Assembly (NCBI GenBank): GCA_028874675.1
Contig: JAPPJA010000072.1
Location: 5,770-14,395 of the forward strand
DNA: 8,626 nucleotides
Direction: 5' to 3'
Origin: Chloroflexota bacterium
Lineage (GTDB): Bacteria; Chloroflexota; Dehalococcoidia; Lucifugimonadales; UBA3495
The notes below the pieces were generated by a model that searched no databases, was not told the DNA's origin, and saw nothing but the letters and a program-made list of their open reading frames with translations. Within the stretch, counting starts at the first letter, position 1. Every line of letters starts with the position of its first letter. The translations under genes were made by a program, and so were the position numbers. Below, piece after piece: positions 1-6,149 of the stretch.

Positions 1-4
1 ATTA

Positions 5-46
5 AAATATAAAATTTTTATATTTGCCCACCCAAATTTGGGTGGG
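5..46. repeat. Two adjacent perfect palindromes, one AT-only and one mixed
   Basis: Positions 5-14 and 16-25 are perfect inverted arms made only of A and T around one central base. Directly beside them, 27-46 is a perfect 20-bp palindrome (CCCACCCAAA then TTTGGGTGGG). Seen from the minus-strand gene that ends at 97, they lie 50-95 bp past its stop codon, so they may belong to a transcript end. The AT block lies on the far side of the GC-rich stem, as in a terminator, but there is no clean T run. Their role is unknown. The change from pure AT to GC-rich sequence is abrupt and may mark a contig edge. Confidence 0.6.
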
Positions 47-53
47 TTTGGCC

Positions 54-80
54 GGCGGGGGGGCCCATTTTCCCCCCGCC
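54..80 (-). terminator. GC-rich hairpin after the NHL gene, possible terminator
   Basis: GGCGGGGGG (54-62) is the exact reverse complement of 72-80, giving a 9-bp G/C stem with a 9-base loop. It starts 17 bp past the stop of the NHL gene on the minus strand. A U tract does not follow directly; the nearest AT-rich stretch begins after the 27-46 palindrome. It could end transcription together with that palindrome. Much of this region is homopolymeric C or G, so part of the pairing may be low-complexity coincidence. Confidence 0.35.
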
Positions 81-96
81 CCCCCCAAACCCCACC

Positions 97-1041
97 CTAA
101 CGCACCCGTTCGTACTTGGAGAAGCTGCGCAGTTCCCGGGGCGGGTCCATGTGCGAGCCGCGGATCGTGTAGGACACCTCGGACACGTACACCGCGCCGG
201 TAGAGTCCACCGCCACGCCGTGAGGCGCAATGAACTGGCCCGCGCCTTCACCCTCTTCCTTGGCCCCGAACATGCCTACCCGGTTGCCTTCCAGGTCATA
301 TATGGTCACCCGGTGGCCCAGGCCCGGCGCGTCGTCCACGCCGCCCATGCCGTTAAGCTCGCCTATGTAGATGTGGTTGTCCCACAGCACCATGGCGTCG
401 GGACGGTGGATGTTGCTCCACATGGTGATGAAGCCGCCTTCCGGATCGAATATCTGGACCCGGTGGCATTCGCGGTCAACTACCAGGATCCGGTCGTCGC
501 CGTCCACGGCGATGTTGTGGGGCCGGATGAACTGCCCCGCGTCAATACCGGGCTCGCCCCAGCTGAACTTGTACTCGCCGTCGCCGGTGTAGCAGTGGAT
601 GCGTGAGTTGCCGTAGCCGTCGGAGATGTAGATGTCGCCGTTGGCCGGCCGGATGGCGGCGGAAGTGGGCCGGTTGAAGGGCTGACCGCTCCAGCGAGGG
701 GCGGGATGGTTGCGCTCGCCAATCTCCATCACCTTCTCGCCGTCGGGGGTGAACTTCTGGATGGTGTGGATGCCGTCATCGGCAGCCAGGATGGAGTCAT
801 CGTGGGCGATGTAGAGGCCGTGGGTCCGGTTGCTGAACAACCCCTGGCCGAAGGAGCGCAGAAAGTTGCCGTCCTTGTCAAAGACCATTATTGGGTCTTC
901 CCCGCGGGTCAGGATGAACACCCGGTCTTCCGAGTCGCAGACCACACCGGGGCACTCCAGCAACCGCTTTCCCTCGGGGAGTTTCGCCCAGTCTTCCGCA
1001 AAGGTATATTGAAAGTCGCCGTACCCGAAAACTTCTGCCAT
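97..1041 (-). CDS. NHL-repeat six-bladed beta-propeller protein, peptidyl-hydroxyglycine amidating-lyase type
   Basis: The product has 314 residues. NHL-type repeats are visible as GQxxRP...D..Y..D...RI..Y...G blades at about residues 119-162, 169-208 and 268-293. Weaker blades lie near 30-66 (ending FDKDGNFLRSFG), 70-107 and 212-258. This is the pattern of six-bladed propellers annotated as peptidyl-alpha-hydroxyglycine alpha-amidating lyase-like. Such annotations rest on fold, so the reaction is unproven here. There is no signal peptide or membrane segment, so it is probably cytoplasmic. I chose the start at 1041 because AGGAGGAG lies 6 bases upstream; the open frame continues to 1155, but that extension runs through an inverted repeat and has no such site. 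It lies 125 bp downstream of a VOC gene on the same strand. The propeller fold is fairly sure, the function is not. Confidence 0.88.
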   Translation of the reverse strand: MAEVFGYGDFQYTFAEDWAKLPEGKRLLECPGVVCDSEDRVFILTRGEDPIMVFDKDGNFLRSFGQGLFSNRTHGLYIAHDDSILAADDGIHTIQKFTPDGEKVMEIGERNHPAPRWSGQPFNRPTSAAIRPANGDIYISDGYGNSRIHCYTGDGEYKFSWGEPGIDAGQFIRPHNIAVDGDDRILVVDRECHRVQIFDPEGGFITMWSNIHRPDAMVLWDNHIYIGELNGMGGVDDAPGLGHRVTIYDLEGNRVGMFGAKEEGEGAGQFIAPHGVAVDSTGAVYVSEVSYTIRGSHMDPPRELRSFSKYERVR

Positions 1042-1138
1042 AGTTTTCTCCTCCTGTTCTGTTGTAACCGCGGGGAAGTTTACGTTGCAGTTTCCAGCGG
1101 AACGAGCAGCCCCGGCGGTTTGGCTCATACTACCGCCG

Positions 1139-1159
1139 CCAATTGCCACCGTCAATTGG
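1139..1159. repeat. Inverted repeat CCAATTG / CAATTGG between the VOC and NHL genes
   Basis: Perfect 7-bp arms at 1139-1145 and 1153-1159 enclose a 7-base loop. On the minus strand the repeat starts 7 bp after the VOC stop codon (1167) and ends about 97 bp before the NHL start. No T run follows, so a simple intrinsic terminator is unlikely. It could be an operator for the NHL gene or a 3' stabilising hairpin. Confidence 0.45.
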
Positions 1160-1166
1160 GAACCGG

Positions 1167-1535
1167 TCAGGCCGCCCCCTCGTCGTCCTGAAAAATGCCG
1201 ATGGGGTTGCCTTCGGTGTCTATGAAATATGCCGCGTACCCCACTCCCGGGATGGCGAATTTGGGGATGGTCTCCGTCCCCCCCGCGTCGGTAATCCGCT
1301 GGGAATACTCGTCCACTGAGGGGACCTGCATGACAACGGTGGTGGTGGCCGAGGGTTCCGGCCGCACCAGCATGCCTCCGTTGATGCCCGGCTCCGCCTC
1401 GTCTCCCGTGTTAATCAGCCAGAAGGTGTTGTCGCCGGCCCACTGGTTGAGGGACCAGTCGAAGACGTCGGCGTAGAATCTTTCGGCCCGCGACGGGTTG
1501 TCCGCGTACATCTGGAAGTGGACTACTCTGGGCAT
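1167..1535 (-). CDS. VOC-fold (glyoxalase/bleomycin-resistance superfamily) protein, paralogue 1
   Basis: The product has 122 residues, the normal size for a single-subunit VOC protein with two beta-alpha-beta-beta-beta modules. Module 1 carries the opening strand VVHFQMYA and helix RAERFYADVFDW (about 4-27). Module 2 has VDEYSQRITDAGG and ends with the family hallmark GYAAYFIDTEGNPIGIFQ (99-116). His6 sits where the first metal ligand sits in VOC metalloenzymes. The last-strand ligand position is Gln116, where the neighbouring paralogue has Glu, so metal use may differ. AGGAGGG lies 7 bases before the ATG. By hand alignment it shares about 75 of 122 residues with the gene at 1715-2089, so the two arose by tandem duplication. 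Substrate and pathway cannot be read from the sequence; such proteins are usually cytoplasmic. Confidence 0.9.
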   Translation of the reverse strand: MPRVVHFQMYADNPSRAERFYADVFDWSLNQWAGDNTFWLINTGDEAEPGINGGMLVRPEPSATTTVVMQVPSVDEYSQRITDAGGTETIPKFAIPGVGYAAYFIDTEGNPIGIFQDDEGAA

Positions 1536-1623
1536 GGTTTGCCCTCCTGATATTTAATGAAGCCTGTATGCACGGGAAAAACCGGGCCGGAGCTTGAACG
1601 GTCCGAGAACTTCTGGGCCGCCA

Positions 1624-1653
1624 TAGGAGCAGGGTTCAAACCCGTCCCGGCTC
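1624..1653. repeat. Degenerate palindromic repeat related to the copy at 4060-4087
   Basis: The core AGGGTTCAAACCCG resembles the core of the repeat at 4060-4087 (GGGTTTCAAACCCG). It is flanked by GGAGC on the left and GGCTCC on the right, extending the dyad imperfectly. It sits in the 179-bp gap between the two VOC genes, which otherwise shows no gene. This is best read as a worn copy of an intergenic palindromic element. Confidence 0.4.
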
Positions 1654-1714
1654 CGTCAGGATAGGTCGCGCCGCCGGCCTTCCGACAGCCTTCGCACCAG
1701 TGTTTCAGGTCCGA

Positions 1715-2089
1715 TCAGGCCGCCTCGCTGTTGTCCTCGAATATGCCGAAGGGGTTGCCTTCCGTGTCTGTGAAATAGGCGGCGTAACCTACTCCCGGGA
1801 CCGCGAACTTGGGGACGGTCACGGTACCGCCACCAGCAGTGATCTTTTCCACGTACTCATCCACCGTGGGGACATCCAGCATCACGGTGGTCACTGCCCC
1901 TGGGGCTTGTCGAGGCACCATTCCCCCGTTGATGCCCTGGGCCGGATCTTCCCCGGTGTCCACCAGCCAATATACCGCGCCTCCATCGCCCTCCCACTTG
2001 TTGACCGTCCAGCCGAAAACGTCGCCGTAGAACTTGCTGGCCCGGTCCATGTCGTCCGCGTAAACCTCGAAGTGTACTACCCTGGGCAT
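1715..2089 (-). CDS. VOC-fold (glyoxalase/bleomycin-resistance superfamily) protein, paralogue 2
   Basis: The product has 124 residues with the same two-module layout as paralogue 1: VVHFEVYADDMDRASKFYGD at the start and GYAAYFTDTEGNPFGIFED near the end (101-119). The end resembles the stand-alone VOC group often annotated as lactoylglutathione lyase-like or glyoxalase-related. His6 and Glu118 could act as metal ligands in a dimer, although many members of this group lack a known reaction. A GGAAGGTGAG Shine-Dalgarno-like run precedes the ATG at 2089. It lies 259 bp past the molybdoenzyme stop, with palindromic repeats in between, so it probably has its own promoter; I could not pick out a convincing one. 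Its two-residue insertion relative to paralogue 1 lies near residues 36-38. The specific function is unknown. Confidence 0.9.
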   Translation of the reverse strand: MPRVVHFEVYADDMDRASKFYGDVFGWTVNKWEGDGGAVYWLVDTGEDPAQGINGGMVPRQAPGAVTTVMLDVPTVDEYVEKITAGGGTVTVPKFAVPGVGYAAYFTDTEGNPFGIFEDNSEAA

Positions 2090-2215
2090 AACTCACCTTC
2101 CTTTGTTTTGGGTTGCGTCCAAAAGCCGGGGTAGGCTAACAGACGGGGGCTGCACAAGCAATGGGAAAATGTCAGCGAGTCAGGGCAATTACATTTCAAC
2201 TTTGGGGGATACCCC

Positions 2216-2238
2216 GTTGTTCCCGCGCAGGCGGGGAC
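2216..2238. repeat. Palindromic repeat TTCCCGC-GCAG-GCGGGnA, copy 1
   Basis: TTCCCGC (2220-2226), loop GCAG and GCGGG (2231-2235) form a short hairpin with one mismatch at its base. The same core recurs at 2301-2345. Sequence between the copies is rich in C/G runs, including a small CCCCG-TTT-CGGGG hairpin at 2266-2278. No coding potential is convincing here on either strand. Confidence 0.6.
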
Positions 2239-2300
2239 TTCGCCCCCACCCCAACAACGAAGGCTCCCCGTTTCGGGGGCGCCGCTGTTTGCGCCTTTTG

Positions 2301-2345
2301 CCCGTCATTCCCGCGCAGGCCCCGTCATTCCCGCGCAGGCGGGAA
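2301..2345. repeat. Tandem 20-bp direct repeat ending in a complete TTCCCGC/GCGGGAA palindrome
   Basis: Positions 2301-2320 and 2321-2340 are identical 20-mers beginning CCCGTCATTCCCGCG. The first copy stops before its right arm. The second runs on into GCGGGAA (2339-2345), completing a 7-bp stem with a GCAG loop. The palindrome ends only 3 bp from the molybdoenzyme stop codon (2349-2351), so on the minus strand it forms a hairpin just past that gene. I recall this core as a very widespread intergenic repeat of GC-rich environmental bacteria, often mis-annotated as short proteins. Truncated-plus-complete tandem copies suggest slippage or nested insertion. Confidence 0.75.
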
Positions 2346-2348
2346 CCC

Positions 2349-4028
2349 CTACAGGCTGGCCTTCCTGCTGTGAATGCCTGTGGCGCCGCTGGGACGGTTG
2401 CCCTGCTCCTCCTCAATCTGGGGCGTCCCGTCGGCTTCGGCGCACCGGACCTCAAAGGTGTGGTCGCCGGCTGCGAAGGGCCAGTCGTAACGCCAGATAA
2501 CCCAGGTTGTTTCGGAGAGGGGCGATCGCAGCTGGGCGTCCTGCCAGGGGCCGCCATCCACCCGCACCTGTACGCCGGAAATACCCCGTGCCCCGGCAAA
2601 GGCTATGCCGCCCACCGGCACCAGGCGCTGCCCGTCGGCTTCCACGACGTCCCGTACTGCCACGGTGTCAATGACAGATGTAGCTTTCACGCGGGCCACT
2701 TCGTCCCAGCCCCGTTCCACCCAGTAGCCCTCCCGGTACTCATCGGTCACTTCGATGTCAACGATCCACTTGGGCTGCTTCATTCCGTACCGGTCCGGCA
2801 GCCAGATGCGCAGCGGGAAGCCGTGGTCGAAGGGCAGTGGCTCTCCGTCCCACGCGTAGCACAGCATTATCCTCTCGTCCGAGGCTATCAGGTCCAGGGC
2901 CACCGATTCGTAGAACCCGTCGGCCGACTTGATGACCAGGTACTTGGCCTGAGGCATGGGCTGTACGTCGGCCAGGACCGACTGCAGCACGGCCCCCGTC
3001 CACCAGGTGGTGCTGATCAGGGTGGTGCCAATCCTGCCCGAGATGCAGGACAGGGTCACATACTGGTCCCGCGACGGATAGTCGTTGCGGATCTGGTCGA
3101 TGGTCAGGTCCTTGGGGTTGGCCACCCACCCGTGAATGGGCAGTACCCAGTTGGATATGTCAATGAAGGTAGGCTCGGTGCGCAGGAAGACCTGGTAGTG
3201 GTCCTCTACCGGCGTGTACTCCGGGCGGGTGCCCGGGGCCGGGGTAACCGGGTCTCCATCGTTTGGCAAGGGTCGCCGGGGCGGCATCGCGTCCGGAGGC
3301 ATGGAATCGGCCACCGACTCGGCGATGCGGGTCCGCTCTCCCTGGCCCAGGGCGGCGCCCAAACCCGCGCTGGCCACGGTGATGGTGGCGGTGGTGGCCC
3401 CCAGCCGGATGAGAAACTGCCGCCGGTCAATAACGTTCACCGAGCGTTCTTCGTCCTCGGCGCCCTCTACGGAACCCCTGGAAACCAGGGAAAGCCGCTG
3501 CCTCAGATAGCCCAGCCCCAGGCCCCAGACCAGGAACAGGATGATGAGGACTACGAAAGTTACCACGGGATTCATGGTGGACTGGCCCATTGGCAGGCTT
3601 ACGATGGTCAGCGGCAATCCCACCACGGCAGCGGTAATGAGCCCCGGCGCTGGCCGGGAGAATACGCTGCCCAGCCAGTTGCCCTGGAAGGCTGCTCCAC
3701 TTGTTGCGCGACCTCTCAGCGCCGCGAACAGGACCGCGCCTGCCGCCACGCCGATGAAGAACACCATCAGCACCGCCGCCACCTGTTCGCTGGTCTTGGC
3801 CGCGTCGGCCACGCTCAGGTTGAACAGCAGCAGCGACTCGATCATCATGTCTATGCCGAAAGTAATCAGCGGGCCAGGGGTAACCGTGGCAATCCAGTCA
3901 AACAGGGCAAAGGGTACAAAGGGTAAGTCCAGCAGTTTGTCCGCCAGGTACATCAGTCCCAGCAGAGGCGCCGTGAGCAGGGCGCCGGCCAGGGCGCCCA
4001 TTCCGAAGCTGGGCCAGAATTTCCGCAT
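2349..4028 (-). CDS. Membrane-anchored molybdopterin-dependent oxidoreductase, sulfite-oxidase fold
   Basis: The product has 559 residues. Residues 1-175 form a polytopic membrane domain, with clear hydrophobic segments at about 8-27, 83-104, 127-145 and 153-173 and a weaker one near 52-71. An acidic linker follows, then a twin-arginine-like segment (DRRQFLIRLG, 201-210, plus a hydrophobic stretch to 228). Residues 275-435 match the sulfite-oxidase molybdopterin domain: WVANPKDLTIDQI, the probable molybdenum-ligating Cys328 in TLSCIS, HGFPLR at 402-407, and YGMKQPKWI at 414-422. Residues 440-530 resemble the oxidase dimerisation domain (VRVDGGPW). The catalytic part should lie outside the membrane. 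No haem-binding CxxCH is present, so the electron acceptor and substrate are unknown. I chose ATG 4028, with AGAGGTG 6 bases upstream; the GTG at 4037 is itself part of that ribosome-binding site. The gene stands apart from its neighbours. Confidence 0.92.
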   Translation of the reverse strand: MRKFWPSFGMGALAGALLTAPLLGLMYLADKLLDLPFVPFALFDWIATVTPGPLITFGIDMMIESLLLFNLSVADAAKTSEQVAAVLMVFFIGVAAGAVLFAALRGRATSGAAFQGNWLGSVFSRPAPGLITAAVVGLPLTIVSLPMGQSTMNPVVTFVVLIILFLVWGLGLGYLRQRLSLVSRGSVEGAEDEERSVNVIDRRQFLIRLGATTATITVASAGLGAALGQGERTRIAESVADSMPPDAMPPRRPLPNDGDPVTPAPGTRPEYTPVEDHYQVFLRTEPTFIDISNWVLPIHGWVANPKDLTIDQIRNDYPSRDQYVTLSCISGRIGTTLISTTWWTGAVLQSVLADVQPMPQAKYLVIKSADGFYESVALDLIASDERIMLCYAWDGEPLPFDHGFPLRIWLPDRYGMKQPKWIVDIEVTDEYREGYWVERGWDEVARVKATSVIDTVAVRDVVEADGQRLVPVGGIAFAGARGISGVQVRVDGGPWQDAQLRSPLSETTWVIWRYDWPFAAGDHTFEVRCAEADGTPQIEEEQGNRPSGATGIHSRKASL

Positions 4029-4059
4029 TGATAACACCTCTTTGGTGGCTTATGGCAGG

Positions 4060-4087
4060 TAGGGGCGGGTTTCAAACCCGCCCTGGT
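4060..4087. repeat. Near-perfect palindromic repeat GGGCGGGTTT-C-AAACCCGCCC
   Basis: Ten-bp perfect arms at 4063-4072 and 4074-4083 surround one central C. The repeat sits 35 bp upstream of the molybdoenzyme start in the divergent spacer. Weaker relatives lie at 1624-1653 and 5515-5535, so this is a dispersed intergenic element rather than a private operator. The one-base loop means it is better viewed as a DNA palindrome than as an RNA hairpin. It could still influence the minus-strand transcript leader. Confidence 0.65.
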
Positions 4088-4130
4088 TACATTTCGACCT
4101 TTCCGCCTGCGCCATACCACCTGAAATGGA

Positions 4131-4148
4131 TGGAACGCTGCCGTTCCA
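4131..4148. promoter_or_regulatory. Inverted repeat TGGAACG-CTGC-CGTTCCA, possible operator
   Basis: Perfect 7-bp arms (4131-4137, 4142-4148) flank a 4-base spacer in the middle of the divergent gap between the molybdoenzyme (starts 4028) and the lipoprotein (starts 4277). Its length and position suit a dimeric regulator site serving one or both genes. No other copy was seen in the window, unlike the dispersed repeat at 4060. No regulator gene lies nearby, so the reading is an inference. Confidence 0.35.
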
Positions 4149-4200
4149 AAGCCGGGGACTAAAACATTAGCCTCTTACGATTGCCCAATTCCCGTAACCA

Positions 4201-4240
4201 TTGTATTTGCCGGGGGCTTCGGCATTTATAGTAAAATCGG
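4201..4240 (+). promoter_or_regulatory. AT-rich candidate promoter for the DUF4349 gene
   Basis: This is the AT-rich part of an otherwise GC-rich spacer. It holds overlapping -10-like hexamers TATAGT (4227-4232) and TAAAAT (4232-4237). Possible -35 matches (TTGTAT at 4201, TTGCCG at 4207) have spacings of 14, 19 or 20 bp, none ideal. A start near 4240 would leave a leader of about 35 bases before the ATG at 4277. Confidence 0.25.
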
Positions 4241-4276
4241 CTTCTACTTACTATTTTATCCCAAAGAGTGCAGTTG

Positions 4277-5479
4277 ATGAACAAGAGAGTCTTCTTGCCG
4301 CTCCTGGCCTTCCTGCTCGTTTTCCTCGTGTCCTGCAGCAACGCGGCCGATGAGGACAGCGGCCGGAATCTCGCCCTCACGGACTACCCGTCGGGCAATG
4401 CGGCTCTCCTTTCCTCTCCCGGAGCAGTCGCAGCTGCCGGGCAGCCCGCCCAATACTACGCCTACCCCCCCTCGGCGGTTCCATCGCCCTTCGCCGACTA
4501 TGGCGGCGGAGGAACCGGTCTGCCGGCCAGCTTCCTGGGCCAGGACCTCCTGGGGCCAGAACAGGAACCCGCAACCCAGGCGCGGCTGATCCTCGAGGTG
4601 GACTCGGTGGAGGGCGCGGCTCTGCAGGTCCGGTCCATCGCGGCCAGCCTGGATGGCTACGTGGAGCGAATGGCCAGCTCCGGAGGCTCCTTCTCGCCCC
4701 GGTCCGACATCATTCTCAAGGTGCCCCAGGGCCGGTTCGATTCTTTTATGAAGCGTGTCGAGTTCCTGGGAGTGGTCCAGTACCGCAGCCTGGGCGGCGA
4801 GGACGTGACCGACCAGCACGTTGACCTGGCGGCGCGTTTGTCCACTCTCAGGATGGAGGAACAGGGGCTCATTTCCCTCCTCGATCGCGGCAGCTCCGTT
4901 GCCGAGCTATTGGGCGTGGAACGGGAGCTGTCCCGCGTGAGGACCGATATCGAGCGGACCCAGTGGCAGCTGGAGTTACTGGAACGGCAGGTGGACCTGG
5001 CTGCAATCCACGTTGCCCTGTTCCCCAGTGGCACGACAATGGTCGTTGGCCCGACGGCCAGCTTTACCGTGGAAGCCGCCGGCGTGGATGCCCGTCTCGC
5101 CGAAGTGCAGCAGTTCGCCGCCGACCGCCTGGGGCAGATAGACGAGATCTACCTGTCTTCCTCCGGCGAATCCCAAATGGCCCGGGTAACCTTCCGCGTA
5201 TATTCCGACGACTTCGCCCGCGCAACCCAGTTCATCGAAGGCCAGGGCCGGGTTACGGCCCGGGAATTGCTGGACCGCCGTGATCCCCGGGTCGGGACCA
5301 GGTCCCAGCAGCGAACGCCCAACGCCACCTTCCAGGTAACCTACGTGGACAGTTCCTCCGGCGTCAGTCCCTGGGTGCTCATCCTGGCAATTGCCGGAAT
5401 CCTGATTCTGGCCGGCGTCATCGCCTACCTGATGAGGGCGGCCTACACGCGGGGCCGCAGGCGGGGCAGCTTCATTTAG
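4277..5479 (+). CDS. DUF4349-domain lipoprotein with C-terminal membrane anchor
   Basis: The product has 400 residues. A lipoprotein signal (MNKRVF, hydrophobic run, lipobox LVSC with Cys20) is followed by a low-complexity linker rich in Ala, Pro, Gly and Tyr (about 25-100). The DUF4349 domain begins at ARLILEVDSVEGA (102) and shows the typical IAASLDGYVERM, DIILKVPQGRFDSFM, GEDVTDQHVDLAARL and LLGVERELSRVRTDIERTQWQLELLERQVDLA. The last stretch (about 186-242) is a probable coiled coil. A second extracytoplasmic part (265-360) leads to a transmembrane helix (about 365-387) and a basic tail. Family members are envelope proteins without known activity. GTG (4268) and TTG (4274) are alternative starts; I chose ATG 4277, with only a weak AAAGAG upstream. 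A lipid anchor at one end and a helix at the other would tether the domain to the membrane twice. Confidence 0.92.
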   Translation: MNKRVFLPLLAFLLVFLVSCSNAADEDSGRNLALTDYPSGNAALLSSPGAVAAAGQPAQYYAYPPSAVPSPFADYGGGGTGLPASFLGQDLLGPEQEPATQARLILEVDSVEGAALQVRSIAASLDGYVERMASSGGSFSPRSDIILKVPQGRFDSFMKRVEFLGVVQYRSLGGEDVTDQHVDLAARLSTLRMEEQGLISLLDRGSSVAELLGVERELSRVRTDIERTQWQLELLERQVDLAAIHVALFPSGTTMVVGPTASFTVEAAGVDARLAEVQQFAADRLGQIDEIYLSSSGESQMARVTFRVYSDDFARATQFIEGQGRVTARELLDRRDPRVGTRSQQRTPNATFQVTYVDSSSGVSPWVLILAIAGILILAGVIAYLMRAAYTRGRRRGSFI

Positions 5480-5514
5480 ATGGAGTTGCTTTTGGGCTGA
5501 CCTGTCAAATTGCA

Positions 5515-5535
5515 GGGGCGGTTCGCGACTGCCCC
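5515..5535. repeat. Palindromic repeat GGGGCGGT-TCGCG-ACTGCCCC after the DUF4349 gene
   Basis: Arms at 5515-5522 and 5528-5535 pair over 8 bp with one G-T pair. It lies 35 bp past the DUF4349 stop and could fold in the transcript, but no U run follows. It shares the GGGGCGG start of the repeat at 4060-4087, so it may be a diverged relative. A weak terminator role is possible. Confidence 0.4.
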
Positions 5536-5608
5536 CCTTCCCTGTTGCAGAATCCGGTAGCCCCGGCTGCCCACCGGGATTCGAAGCCCATACCTGGGCC
5601 GGTCACCC

Positions 5609-5637
5609 TGTACCTGTCCCTGCTTCCCCGCTATAAT
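5609..5637 (+). promoter_or_regulatory. Candidate promoter of the 150-residue gene (TATAAT -10)
   Basis: A consensus TATAAT at 5632-5637 stands out in GC-rich sequence, 59 bp before the ATG at 5697. The -35 region at 17-bp spacing reads TGTACC (5609-5614), a poor match. Transcription starting near 5645 would give a leader of about 50 bases. This suggests the gene is transcribed separately from the lipoprotein. Confidence 0.4.
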
Positions 5638-5696
5638 CCCGTCAGAAACCTCTCGGTTCAGTCCAACACAGATTCAGCAGCAAGGGACGGTAAACT

Positions 5697-6149
5697 ATGG
5701 CAGACGGCACGTATGTTGAGTGGGTCCACGGTTCCACCATGCAGGTCGAGTATCTGAGTCGCATAACTTCGGTTCGCCACACCGGCCCCTTCGTCCGCAT
5801 AGAGGGCGCCGGCGGGCAGAATACCTGGGTCCACTTCCCCATACCCACCCTGGCGGTTTCCAACGGCAAGGCCACCCGGGCCGAGGCAGCCCTGGTCAGC
5901 TTCCGCACCCGCTCCCACGCCACCGTACACGAGGTCATCGTGTACGACGGCGAGAAGCGGATTGCCGAGCACATGGCGGTGGATATGCAGGGCGATAACC
6001 TGGACGCCCGCTTCGAGATTCCCGACTCCCCCGAGGTTCAGAAGGGCCTCAACGTGACGGTGGGGGTTACCTTCGCCGAGGGCGCCCCCGATACCCGCTC
6101 CATGCAGATAGAGATTGTGGGCGTGGGAATCGAGTTCTCCGGCCAGTAA
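5697..6149 (+). CDS. Conserved hypothetical beta-rich protein, possibly DUF6623-like
   Basis: The product has 150 residues, no signal peptide, no membrane segment and no cysteine. Two motifs stand out: VEWVHG (7-12) and TWVHFPIPT (43-51). They are followed by alternating beta-like strands (ALVSFRTRSHATVHEVIVYDG, then NVTVGVTFAEG and QIEIVGVGIEF), so an all-beta sandwich is likely. From memory the WVHG plus W-HFPIPT pair fits the DUF6623 family, which has no known function; I could not check this. Codon use is GC-rich like the rest of the chromosome and unlike the genes at 6507-6990. The ATG at 5697 follows a modest AAGGGACGG ribosome-binding region, and a TATAAT lies 59 bp upstream, so it is probably monocistronic. 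Confidence 0.85.
   Translation: MADGTYVEWVHGSTMQVEYLSRITSVRHTGPFVRIEGAGGQNTWVHFPIPTLAVSNGKATRAEAALVSFRTRSHATVHEVIVYDGEKRIAEHMAVDMQGDNLDARFEIPDSPEVQKGLNVTVGVTFAEGAPDTRSMQIEIVGVGIEFSGQ

Noticed and set aside
1590..1660. tRNA-like signal: GGGTTCAAACCC core with CGGAGC/GCTCCG ends
   Set aside because: The T-stem does not pair when the loop is placed as in tRNA, and no D-arm or anticodon arm can be drawn. It is better explained as a degenerate palindromic repeat.
2201..2345. Possible CRISPR array from the repeated 20-mers
   Set aside because: There are only three copies, two directly abutting without a spacer, and no cas genes are nearby.
2103..3926. 607-codon open frame on the plus strand
   Set aside because: It lies antisense to the molybdoenzyme, which has clear motifs (Cys328, YGMKQPKWI) and a good ribosome-binding site. 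Long antisense frames are expected in GC-rich genes.
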